Positions 1 to 6,040 of a DNA stretch of 6,061 nt are shown piece after piece. The position numbers and the translations under genes are program-made. Source of the stretch: Nitrospinota bacterium (GTDB taxonomy: Bacteria; JAUXIQ01); assembly GCA_030620925.1 (NCBI GenBank), contig JAUXIQ010000137.1:1-6061 (forward strand), written 5' to 3'. Each line of letters starts with the position of its first letter. The stretch's first letter is position 1. The notes beneath the pieces are model-generated. The model saw only the letters and a program-made list of their open reading frames with translations, made no database searches and was not told the DNA's origin.

Positions 1-181
1 ACTCTCCCACGAGCATAGTGCGCAACGAATGATGGTTTTCCATAAATTTATTTATACTTAAAATTCTTTTTGTGTTAAATTGATGGTTTTGAACCTTAAT
101 TTTACGGGTTTCAGCACTCCTTTATCGGAGGGTTAGAACGAGTGATAATTCGTTGAATGTTGTTTTCAGTGCCGAATGGGT

Positions 182-210
182 TTGACAACTGGAATCATAT
201 CTATTAGAAA
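182..210 (+). promoter_or_regulatory. Candidate sigma-70-type promoter of the gldA-like operon
   Basis: A perfect -35 hexamer TTGACA lies at 182-187. A 17-base spacer separates it from TAGAAA at 205-210, which matches four of six positions of the -10 consensus. Transcription would begin near 217 and leave a short leader of about 45 bases before the ATG at 261. The region upstream (about 36-110) is strongly A+T-rich. A perfect 7-bp inverted repeat (tggaatc 190-196, gattcca 227-233) brackets the -10 and start region. The -35 and spacing are seen directly; activity is inferred. Confidence 0.5.
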
Positions 211-245
211 TATCGGCTGTGTCTGAGATTCCAATGCAGTGAGTC

Positions 246-252
246 AGGGAGG
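246..252 (+). promoter_or_regulatory. Ribosome binding site of the ABC ATPase gene
   Basis: AGGGAGG sits 8 bases before the ATG at 261. It supports that ATG as the start. Confidence 0.75.
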
Positions 253-260
253 CTAAATAT

Positions 261-1211
261 ATGATAAAGGTGGAGAATCTTACCAAAAATTATGGTTTTG
301 TAGAGGCAATAAAGGACGTATCCTTCAACGTCGGTGAGGGGGAGGTTCTGGGGCTCCTGGGGCCAAATGGAGCAGGCAAGACTACTACAATGCGGGTCCT
401 CACCTGTTTCCTCCCGGCGACCAGCGGGAAAGCGTCCATTGCCGGATACGACGTCTTCCATCAGCCCATGGAGGTAAGGAGCAGGATAGGTTATCTCCCG
501 GAAACCGTCCCCCTATACGAGGATATGCGAGTCAAGGATTATCTGGACTTCGTTGCCGACTTAAAGGGATTGGAAAAGAAGGGGAGGTCGCAGAGAGTTT
601 CCAGGGTCATGGGAGAGTGCGCCATCGAGGACCGCGCAAACTGGCTCATCCGCACCCTTTCCAAAGGTTTGCGACAGAGGGTGGGCCTGGCCCAGGCGCT
701 CATCAACGATCCTCAGGTGCTCATACTGGACGAGCCTACAATAGGGTTGGATCCTAAACAGATAATAGAGATCAGACAGCATATAAAAGATATGGCAGGC
801 AGACGCACCGTTATTTTAAGCTCTCACGTGCTCCCCGAGGTGAGCATGGTCTGCCAGCGAGTGCTTATAATCAATAAGGGGAAGGTGGTGGCCGAAGATA
901 CTCCCTCCAAACTCACTCAGAGGCTGCAGAAGAAGGTCTCCGTGAGGTTGCAGGTAAAAGGGCCGGTGGATGAAGTTAAATCAGCGCTGGTAAGAGTGGA
1001 TGGGGTGACGGGGGTAAACCTCAGCAGTCAGCCGGCTACCGATGTAGGAGAGTTCATGGTGGACACCAGGAAGGAGTTGGACCTCAGGAGCAAGCTGGCC
1101 GCTGAGGTGGTGCGAAACAACTGGGACCTCCTTGAGCTAACCTCGAGCACCATGACTCTGGAGGACATATTCGTTCAACTGGTCACGGAAGAGAAGGAGG
1201 TGGAAGCATGA
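261..1211 (+). CDS. ABC transporter ATP-binding protein, GldA/NatA-like
   Basis: This 316-residue cytoplasmic ATPase should power the membrane permease encoded next to it. The nucleotide-binding domain fills about residues 2-215. Walker A is GPNGAGKT (34-41), the signature is LSKGLRQRV (133-141), Walker B is VLILDEPT (153-160), the D-loop is GLDP (162-165), and the switch histidine is H189 in SSHVL. At the Q-loop position the sequence reads IGYLPET, with Glu81 where many ABC ATPases have Gln; from family knowledge this is usual in GldA/NatA-type exporters and not a defect. A C-terminal domain of about 90 residues (225-316) is typical of this subfamily. The start is fixed by a good ribosome binding site and by alignment of IKVENLTKNYG with the normal family N-terminus. 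It is the first gene of the operon, and its stop overlaps the permease start (ATGA). Membership of the GldA-like export ATPases is secure; the substrate is unknown. The symbol is left empty because a gliding role cannot be shown. Confidence 0.95.
   Translation: MIKVENLTKNYGFVEAIKDVSFNVGEGEVLGLLGPNGAGKTTTMRVLTCFLPATSGKASIAGYDVFHQPMEVRSRIGYLPETVPLYEDMRVKDYLDFVADLKGLEKKGRSQRVSRVMGECAIEDRANWLIRTLSKGLRQRVGLAQALINDPQVLILDEPTIGLDPKQIIEIRQHIKDMAGRRTVILSSHVLPEVSMVCQRVLIINKGKVVAEDTPSKLTQRLQKKVSVRLQVKGPVDEVKSALVRVDGVTGVNLSSQPATDVGEFMVDTRKELDLRSKLAAEVVRNNWDLLELTSSTMTLEDIFVQLVTEEKEVEA
1194..1201 (+). promoter_or_regulatory. Ribosome binding site of the permease gene
   Basis: AAGGAGGT lies inside the end of the ATPase gene, 6 bases before the ATG at 1208. 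It closely matches the 16S anti-Shine-Dalgarno complement. With the ATGA overlap it suggests translational coupling of ATPase and permease. Confidence 0.75.
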
Positions 1212-1972
1212 AAAACTTCTACCCCATCTATAAAAAGGAGCTCGCCACATACTTCACCTCCCCCATAGCCTACGTGGTGATGGCCGTTTTTCTGATCTTC
1301 GCGGGGTTCTGGTTTTATTCGCAGACCATAAGCTTTTACATCACCAGCATGGAATACGCCAACAACCCTAACCTCAGGCTGAACCTTACCGACTCAGTGG
1401 TGGTCAACATAGTGTGGATAATGTCTTTCTTTTCCATCTTCATAGTGCCCGGATTGACCATGCGTCTCTACTCCGAGGAGAAAAAGATGGGCACCATGGA
1501 GCTTCTCTTCACCTACCCGGTTAAAGACATAGAGGTGGTAATGGGCAAAGGGCTGGCCTGTTTCACCGTTTACGCGGTCATGATTGCGATTACCATCCTC
1601 TACCCTGTGATCCTTTTCATGTTCGGACAGCCGGAAATAGGTCCCCTGGTGACGGGTTATGTGGGTATGTTACTGATTGGTTTTTCTTTCATTATGTTGG
1701 GCGGCTTCCTCTCTACATTGACCGAGAACCAGATTGTGGCTTACATTCTTGGCGTAGGTGTGCTCATGTTGTTATGGATGCTGCGGTATTTCGGGGATTA
1801 CTTCACCCCTCGCGCTGCGGAAGTTTTCAGCCACCTGTCCACCAGTGGGTACGTGAGCGATTTTTCCAGGGGTGTTTTCGATACCAAAGATTTTATATTC
1901 TACGCAAATTTCTCCATATTCTGTATCTTCGTTACCCTCAGGTCACTCGAATCGAAAAAATGGAGGGGCTAG
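1208..1972 (+). CDS. ABC-2 type permease, GldF-like
   Basis: This 254-residue integral inner-membrane protein is the transmembrane partner of the upstream ATPase. Six hydrophobic segments are visible at about residues 18-38, 64-81, 115-139, 148-170, 176-194 and 228-246, the usual number for ABC-2 permeases. The cytoplasmic loop after the second segment carries the family hallmark RLYSEEKKMGTMELLFTYPV (86-105), of the form R-x-x-x-E-E-x-x-x-G-T-x-E-L-L-x-x-x-P. The N-terminus (YPIYKKELATYFTSPIAYV) is also typical: a short amphipathic stretch, then K-E-L and the first helix. The length is normal for GldF, and GldG is not fused to it. The start ATG overlaps the ATPase stop by four bases, and the gene ends three bases before the GldG-like gene. 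What it moves, or whether it mainly transmits force or signal to the auxiliary proteins, cannot be read from the sequence. Confidence 0.92.
   Translation: MKNFYPIYKKELATYFTSPIAYVVMAVFLIFAGFWFYSQTISFYITSMEYANNPNLRLNLTDSVVVNIVWIMSFFSIFIVPGLTMRLYSEEKKMGTMELLFTYPVKDIEVVMGKGLACFTVYAVMIAITILYPVILFMFGQPEIGPLVTGYVGMLLIGFSFIMLGGFLSTLTENQIVAYILGVGVLMLLWMLRYFGDYFTPRAAEVFSHLSTSGYVSDFSRGVFDTKDFIFYANFSIFCIFVTLRSLESKKWRG
1962..1968 (+). promoter_or_regulatory. Ribosome binding site of the GldG-like gene
   Basis: GGAGGGG overlaps the last codons of the permease gene, 7 bases before the ATG at 1976. It supports that start despite the 3-base intergenic gap. Confidence 0.65.
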
Positions 1973-1975
1973 TCG

Positions 1976-3532
1976 ATGGGCCGACACTCTATGATACTGG
2001 GTCTGGCCGGGGTCGGCCTTGCGGCTCTGGGCCTTGCGTTGTGGGTGGTCAAGTTTGAGTTCGATATTTCAGTAGCCATCACAACCATCGCCGGGCTTTT
2101 CCTGCTGCTATTCACCCTGTTCATCAATTTCAACGCTTTCAGGGATTTCATCGGGAAGCGTTCTACCAGGTATGGAATGGGCAGCATTGTCACCGTTATA
2201 CTGGTGCTGGCCATCATTATTTTCGTGGAGGCCATATCCGCGAGACATCACCTCAGGGTGGATTTAACCGAAAACAAGAGGTACAGCCTCTCGAGCCAGA
2301 CCGTCAAAGTGCTCGAGGGATTGAATTACGATGTAGAGGTGCTGGCCTTTTATGGCAAAAACCAGGCTCAGAAAGTCTCTTTCGAGCGGTTGCTGAAGCT
2401 TTACAAGTATCACTCGACCCGCTTTCGATATAAGATGGTAGACCCGGAAATGGAGCCCTCGCTGACCAAAGAACACGGGGTGATACTGTACGGAACCACC
2501 GTTGTCAAGAGAGGCGATATGCAAGCGAAAATTGAGGAGGGCACCGAGGAGAAGCTCACTAACGCCATCTTAAAGGTGGTGAGAACCGGCCAGAAAGTGG
2601 TCTACGTTCTCAAAGGACACGGCGAGCAGGCGCTGGAGGACGAGAGCGATGCCGGCTACAGCAGGACCAGGGAGAGCATGGAGGGGGAGAGTTATGTGAT
2701 CAAGGAGCTTGTTCTCCTGAGGGAAGAGGCGGTGCCGGAGGATGCCGCCCTGATTATAGTATCCGGACCAAAAGTGCTCCCTGAAAAGCGTGAGCTGGAG
2801 TTATTGTCCAGGTATATTGATGGGGGGGGGAGCGTAATGTTTATGATCGATCCCGGTAACGCTCCCGGCATTAAAGATTTCCTCATCAAATATGGGGTGG
2901 TGCGCAATAATGATATTGTTGTGGACTCGACGAGCAGGATGTTCGGGGCGGATTTCAGGATGCCTGTGGTTACCGAGTACGCCCCGCACCCCATAACCGA
3001 AAACTTCAGGGTGGCCTCCTTCTTCCCCGTGGCCCGATCGGTGAACGTGGATCAGGATAAAGTACCCGAAGGGGGGAGGGTAAAGGTTCTCGCCTCCACA
3101 AGTCCCAAAAGCTGGGCGGAGACGGATTTCGAGGAACTGAAGAAGGGTCGGGCAGAATTCAAGGAGGGTGTAGACACTTACGGGCCGGTGCCGGTGGCGG
3201 TGGTGGTAACTATAGGTGAAGATAAGGTGCAGCTTGCCACGAAGACTAAGAAGACTCCCGTGGCTAAAATTGTGGTATTCGGCGATTCGGATTTCGCCAA
3301 CAACTCTTACCTTAGCGCAGCGGGGAATCGCGACCTTTTCCTTAACACCGTCCGGTGGCTGGCCGGAGAGGAAGACCTGATTGCCATACGCCCCAGGAGT
3401 TTGAACAGTACGCCCCTCTTTCTCAAAGCTTCGCAGGCAAGATTCATCTTCATTGTCCCCGTGGTGGTGATGCCGGCGGCAGTGCTGGCGATAGGGTTGA
3501 TTATTATCTCCAGGAGGAAGAAGATCGCGTGA
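1976..3532 (+). CDS. GldG-like ABC transporter auxiliary protein
   Basis: This 518-residue membrane protein belongs to the GldG / ABC-type auxiliary family. Two hydrophobic segments open it (about 6-25 and 32-52), followed by a basic stretch GKRSTRYG (60-67) and a third segment (70-87). A large, probably periplasmic part (about 90-487) follows, then one C-terminal segment (489-512) and a basic tail RRKKIA. Family landmarks are VDLTENKRYSLSSQT (95-109), EEKLTNAILKV (191-201), GHGE (214-217), YIDGGGSVMFMIDP (280-293), VVFGDSDFANN (433-443) and FLNTVRWLAGEEDLIAIRP (455-473). I see no catalytic site; the family is regarded as a structural or accessory partner of the GldA/GldF pair. Classical Bacteroidetes GldG has one N-terminal and one C-terminal anchor. 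The extra N-terminal pair is, as far as I know, usual in proteobacterial-type homologues. Codons 283-285 form an uninterrupted run of nine G. The stop overlaps the next start (GTGA). Confidence 0.9.
   Translation: MGRHSMILGLAGVGLAALGLALWVVKFEFDISVAITTIAGLFLLLFTLFINFNAFRDFIGKRSTRYGMGSIVTVILVLAIIIFVEAISARHHLRVDLTENKRYSLSSQTVKVLEGLNYDVEVLAFYGKNQAQKVSFERLLKLYKYHSTRFRYKMVDPEMEPSLTKEHGVILYGTTVVKRGDMQAKIEEGTEEKLTNAILKVVRTGQKVVYVLKGHGEQALEDESDAGYSRTRESMEGESYVIKELVLLREEAVPEDAALIIVSGPKVLPEKRELELLSRYIDGGGSVMFMIDPGNAPGIKDFLIKYGVVRNNDIVVDSTSRMFGADFRMPVVTEYAPHPITENFRVASFFPVARSVNVDQDKVPEGGRVKVLASTSPKSWAETDFEELKKGRAEFKEGVDTYGPVPVAVVVTIGEDKVQLATKTKKTPVAKIVVFGDSDFANNSYLSAAGNRDLFLNTVRWLAGEEDLIAIRPRSLNSTPLFLKASQARFIFIVPVVVMPAAVLAIGLIIISRRKKIA
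3512..3517 (+). promoter_or_regulatory. Ribosome binding site deciding the GTG start of the DUF4340 gene
   Basis: AGGAGG lies 11 bases before GTG 3529 and 17 bases before the next in-frame GTG at 3535. The shorter distance and the GTGA overlap with the upstream stop favour 3529. No in-frame ATG occurs near this point that would keep the N-terminal membrane anchor. Confidence 0.6.
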
Positions 3533-5325
3533 GTGTGAAACGACTGATCCTCCTGGGAATTGTAGTGGCGGCGCTGGCCTTCTACTACAATATCAAAGAA
3601 GTAAAGATAGCCGGTGAGAAGCGGAAGGCCGAAGAGCTCAAGGCGAAAATTTTTCCCCACTCCAAGGATGATATCGCGGGATACAGGCTTGTGTTCAGGG
3701 ACAAGACGGTCCGTGTGGCAAAGGTCGGAAAGGGATGGAAGCTGCTTGAGCCGCTTGAGGATGATGGTGATCAGATGACTCTGGACAATATGGCCGCCAA
3801 CCTGACTAATAGCATTACTCTGAGGGTCCTGAAAGAGGACGTCAGCGAAAAGGACCTTAAAGAATACGGCCTGGATAGACCATTCATGGAGGTCTACGCA
3901 AAGCTGGCGGACGGTAGTAAAGAGGGGCCGGTGCTCATGGGAGACATGAGCCCTTTCGGCGGATACGTATACATGAGGAAGCCCGGAGATAAGAGTATCT
4001 ACCTGGCCAATGCCCTGTTCAGGAAGGGTCTTGATAAATCTCTCTATGAAATGCGGGATAAGATCGTCCTGCACTCGAGTGAGAAAATATTGGAAGAGAT
4101 TGAGCTGTCGGCTTCCGGCCGGCGGGTGAAGGCGGTGAAGGATGAGAGAGGTATATGGAGCATCGCCCGCCCCAAGGAATTATCGGTAGACAGTAAGGTC
4201 ATGAAGAATATGTTCGCAGCCCTCAGGGGGCAAAAGATAATAAAGTTTATTGCAGAAGAGCCTGAAAACCTCGCGCCTTACGGTTTGGATGTGCCCACGT
4301 ACAGGTACACCTTCTCTCCGCTCAATGATGGTTTATCGGCGACTCTGCTCATCGGCAAACCCCTGGAGGGAGAGGAAGGGGTTTACGCCAAATATCAGGA
4401 CTCGCCCAAAGTCTTTGCCCTTGGCAACGAGCTGTGGGAAAAAATGCCCAGGTCGCTCTACGAATTCCGAAAGAAGCGTTTTATAACCTTTTCCAATGGA
4501 GACATCCGGAAGATCGAGATAGAGAGCAAAGGGGTGAAGTTGGTGGTCGAGTTGGGAGAGGATGATGAATGGGTAATAACCAGTCCCCGTGAAATGAAGG
4601 GGGGCTACTATGAAATCAACAACTATATGTATGTAATTAAGGATATGGAAGCCCTCAGGTTTATCGGAGACCGCAGGGATGAGGCACCCGAGTATGGTTT
4701 CAGACCCCCTTTCCTCACCGTCAAGCTGTGGCCGGAAAACGCCCAGAAACCCATTTCCATGATGTTAGGTGGAAAAACCGGTGGAGGGAAGGGGCGTTAC
4801 GCCAGGGCCGATTCGGTGGAGGAATTGGTGGTCATTTCAGATGAGATTGTCGGAAAACTGCTTGTCGATATCAATGCCCTTCGGGACAAGAACATCACTT
4901 CTTTCGAGGAACCGGAGGTTAAAAAAATGGTAGTAAAGTTCCAGGATGAATCTCCTTTCGTAATAGTGCGGGAGCGAGAGGGCGAGGATAAGTGGCGGCT
5001 GGTCGAGCCGGTTGAAACCAAAGTGGATTTTCTGCGTGTGAAATCGATCATCTGGCGGCTGGAGGCGCTCAGGTACAACGAGATTATCATCGAAGAAGCG
5101 GAGTATGATGAAGCACAATACGGTTTCGATAAACCCAGCGTAAAAATTACCCTGTGGGGTGATGATGAAGACAAGCCGCTGGATATAGTGACCCTGGGGA
5201 ATCCCGCTATCAAAAAGGACAATATATATGTCCGTATAAAATCACGGTCCGGAGTCTACACCACCGATTCCGACCTGCTGGATAGAATCCCCAAAACAGT
5301 GGAAGAGCTTAAACAGAAGATGTAG
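3529..5325 (+). CDS. Membrane-anchored DUF4340 protein with four tandem repeats
   Basis: This protein of 598 residues starts at GTG. It opens with a basic tip (SVKR) and one hydrophobic segment (about 5-20) without a lipobox cysteine, so it is probably a signal anchor with the rest in the periplasm. The remaining charged, beta-rich sequence repeats four times. A Trp-centred motif appears as KGWKLLEPLE (68-77), GIWSIARPKE (208-217), DEWVITSPRE (346-355) and DKWRLVEPVE (488-497). A second motif appears as YGLDRPFMEV (113), YGLDVPTYRY (251), YGFRPPFLTV (389) and YGFDKPSVKI (531). Between units, runs such as LYEMRDKIVLHSS (172), LYEFRKKRFITFS (310) and ALRDKNITSFEE (450) mark the joins. This pattern is characteristic of DUF4340, whose biochemical function is unknown. 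Its place directly after GldA/F/G-like genes, with a GTGA overlap, argues that it works with that complex, perhaps as an extracytoplasmic binding or scaffolding part (inference). A 58-codon upstream extension is rejected because it runs through conserved GldG coding sequence. Confidence 0.9.
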   Translation: MSVKRLILLGIVVAALAFYYNIKEVKIAGEKRKAEELKAKIFPHSKDDIAGYRLVFRDKTVRVAKVGKGWKLLEPLEDDGDQMTLDNMAANLTNSITLRVLKEDVSEKDLKEYGLDRPFMEVYAKLADGSKEGPVLMGDMSPFGGYVYMRKPGDKSIYLANALFRKGLDKSLYEMRDKIVLHSSEKILEEIELSASGRRVKAVKDERGIWSIARPKELSVDSKVMKNMFAALRGQKIIKFIAEEPENLAPYGLDVPTYRYTFSPLNDGLSATLLIGKPLEGEEGVYAKYQDSPKVFALGNELWEKMPRSLYEFRKKRFITFSNGDIRKIEIESKGVKLVVELGEDDEWVITSPREMKGGYYEINNYMYVIKDMEALRFIGDRRDEAPEYGFRPPFLTVKLWPENAQKPISMMLGGKTGGGKGRYARADSVEELVVISDEIVGKLLVDINALRDKNITSFEEPEVKKMVVKFQDESPFVIVREREGEDKWRLVEPVETKVDFLRVKSIIWRLEALRYNEIIIEEAEYDEAQYGFDKPSVKITLWGDDEDKPLDIVTLGNPAIKKDNIYVRIKSRSGVYTTDSDLLDRIPKTVEELKQKM

Positions 5326-5386
5326 CCTTCGCCACCCGCCGATCAGTTTTCTGATAAAGTATTAAGGTTCACCCCCTCGAATACCA

Positions 5387-5446
5387 AACCACCAAGGCAC
5401 AAAGGCTGAAAAACGCTATCAATGGTATCTTTGTGTCTTCGTGGTA
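5387..5446. repeat. Imperfect inverted repeat (18-base arms, 24-base loop)
   Basis: The left arm aaccaccaaggcacaaag (5387-5404) pairs with the right arm ctttgtgtcttcgtggta (5429-5446) at 15 of 18 positions, around a 24-base loop. Similar 'ACCACCAAGRCACAAAG ... CTTTGTGTCTTSGTGGT' elements recur as dispersed intergenic repeats in many environmental bacterial genomes (from general recollection, not a search). It sits about 60 bases after the operon stop and could protect or end the transcript, but no T-run follows immediately. Confidence 0.65.
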
Positions 5447-5475
5447 AAATTATGCTTTTTGCCATCCGCGTTAGT

Positions 5476-5490
5476 TCCCGCTATGCGGGA
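5476..5490. repeat. Short hairpin, part of a repeat fragment
   Basis: The arms tcccgc (5476-5481) and gcggga (5485-5490) leave a 3-base loop. The following bases, cttcgttcagaatgacagga (5491-5510), resemble a dispersed intergenic repeat tail. A hairpin with the same arms occurs at 5617-5633. Confidence 0.45.
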
Positions 5491-5568
5491 CTTCGTTCAG
5501 AATGACAGGATGCGGAGTCGTAGGGGCACCTCTATAAAAGATTCAGGAATTCGCGGGTTATTAGAGTC

Positions 5569-5600
5569 TCCCTCCCTTGACGGGAGGGAAAAAGGGAGGG
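5569..5600. repeat. C/G-rich hairpin with a duplicated right arm
   Basis: The left arm tccctccc (5569-5576) pairs with gggaggga (5582-5589) across the loop ttgac. A second gggaggg (5594-5600) offers an alternative pairing partner. No T-run follows on either strand in terminator position, so this is listed as a structural repeat. Confidence 0.5.
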
Positions 5601-5616
5601 TGAATATGGGTGACCG

Positions 5617-5633
5617 TCCCGCGTGTGGCGGGA
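5617..5633. repeat. Short hairpin tcccgc/gcggga
   Basis: The arms tcccgc (5617-5622) and gcggga (5628-5633) enclose the loop gtgtg. The arms are the same as in the hairpin at 5476-5490, which supports a shared repeat origin for both pieces. Confidence 0.4.
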
Positions 5634-5636
5634 TGT

Positions 5637-5692
5637 AACCCGCCCTTTGCATATAACCATCATCGTTGGGCGGGTTTAAAACCCGCCCCTAC
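5637..5692. repeat. Three-arm palindromic repeat with a perfect 10-bp stem
   Basis: A perfect palindrome is formed by gggcgggttt (5668-5677) and aaacccgccc (5679-5688) around one base. A further aacccgccc (5637-5645) can pair with the same central arm, so two hairpins compete. The right end reads gcccctac (5685-5692), the inverse of gtaggggc at 5520-5527 and 5720-5727. Such terminal words are typical of small non-autonomous repeat elements. No coding function is seen. Confidence 0.6.
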
Positions 5693-5719
5693 GACCCCAA
5701 ACGTTCCCAGCAATTTCTT

Positions 5720-5766
5720 GTAGGGGCGACCGACCGGGCGCCATGGGCAGGCCCCTGTGCCTGCCC
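5720..5766. repeat. GTAGGGGC word plus G+C-rich hairpin
   Basis: gtaggggcgac (5720-5730) is followed by a hairpin with arms gggcaggc (5745-5752) and gcctgccc (5759-5766) and a 6-base loop. An A+T-rich stretch follows (aaataatataaata), but not a T-run, so it is not a convincing terminator. It looks like another dispersed intergenic repeat fragment. Confidence 0.5.
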
Positions 5767-5801
5767 AAATAATATAAATACCAATAACGGGCAACCATAA
5801 A

Positions 5802-5825
5802 ATACCCAACCACCAAGGCACAAAG
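5802..5825. repeat. Second copy of the repeat arm seen at 5381-5404
   Basis: These 24 bases match 5381-5404 at 23 of 24 positions, and the core aaccaccaaggcacaaag is identical. The partner arm ctttgtg... is absent here; instead atccgtgtaaatctgtgtgc follows from about 5829. It is therefore a solo half of the inverted repeat. Confidence 0.65.
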
Positions 5826-5901
5826 AATATCCGTGTAAATCTGTGTGCACCCTTCGCTTTGCTCGAGGGCAAGCCCGTGGTTCCTTTCGGCAGGGCCGCG
5901 A

Positions 5902-5918
5902 GTTTTGTATTGCAAAAC
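5902..5918. repeat. Short A+T-rich hairpin
   Basis: The arms gttttg (5902-5907) and caaaac (5913-5918) enclose the loop tattg. It marks the right edge of the repeat-rich stretch. No function can be assigned. Confidence 0.35.
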
Positions 5919-5968
5919 AGTTATCCATTGGCTATAAGGTCGGAATACAGGTATATTAGAGCATTCCC

Positions 5969-5997
5969 TTGACCGAATCTTTAATTATTCCTTTGAT
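5969..5997 (+). promoter_or_regulatory. Candidate promoter of the gene starting at 6045
   Basis: TTGACC (5969-5974) matches five of six -35 positions. After a 17-base spacer, TTTGAT (5992-5997) matches four of six -10 positions. The start would be near 6004, inside the palindrome at 5999-6013. Activity is inferred from position and spacing only. Confidence 0.4.
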
Positions 5998-5998
5998 T

Positions 5999-6013
5999 TT
6001 GGGGTTACCCCAA
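5999..6013. promoter_or_regulatory. Candidate operator palindrome
   Basis: ttggggttaccccaa is a perfect palindrome with 7-bp arms around one central base. It begins one base after the proposed -10 box and would cover the transcription start. This is where a repressor site is often found, but it could also be a small leader hairpin. No regulator gene is visible in the window. Confidence 0.35.
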
Positions 6014-6034
6014 CTTTATCAGAACATCTTATCC

Positions 6035-6040
6035 GGAGGT
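6035..6040 (+). promoter_or_regulatory. Ribosome binding site of the right-edge gene
   Basis: GGAGGT ends four bases before the ATG at 6045. It is the main support for calling a gene start at the window edge. Confidence 0.55.

Noticed and set aside
1-43. Possible start of a divergent minus strand gene (reading MENHHSLRTMLVGE towards the left edge)
   Set aside because: Only 14 codons are present, there is no ribosome binding site before the ATG at 43, and no family can be recognised. It remains possible but is not supported.
30-90. Direct repeat tgatggtttt at 30-39 and 81-90
   Set aside because: Ten bases in A+T-rich DNA with no further copies nearby and no fixed relation to the promoter; chance is an adequate explanation.
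3355-3528. In-frame upstream extension of the DUF4340 gene to an ATG at 3355
   Set aside because: It would overlap the conserved C-terminus of the GldG-like gene by 178 bases. Its residues do not look like DUF4340, and it would place the signal anchor in the middle of the protein.
3307-4074. Long open frame of 255 codons on the minus strand
   Set aside because: It lies antisense across the end of the GldG-like gene and the start of the DUF4340 gene, both well supported by family motifs. Its translation shows no domain or ribosome binding site I can recognise.
5342-5355. Hairpin atcag-tttt-ctgat just after the operon as a terminator
   Set aside because: The stem has only five mostly A/T pairs and no T-run follows, so it does not qualify as an intrinsic terminator.
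5441-5638. Small + strand open frame of 65 codons
   Set aside because: It reads straight through three repeat or hairpin elements, lacks a ribosome binding site and has low-information sequence.
5660-5928. Three overlapping minus strand open frames of 70-79 codons
   Set aside because: They translate palindromic repeat DNA in different frames over the same bases. Such frames commonly arise in repeat-rich spacers, and none has a credible start signal.
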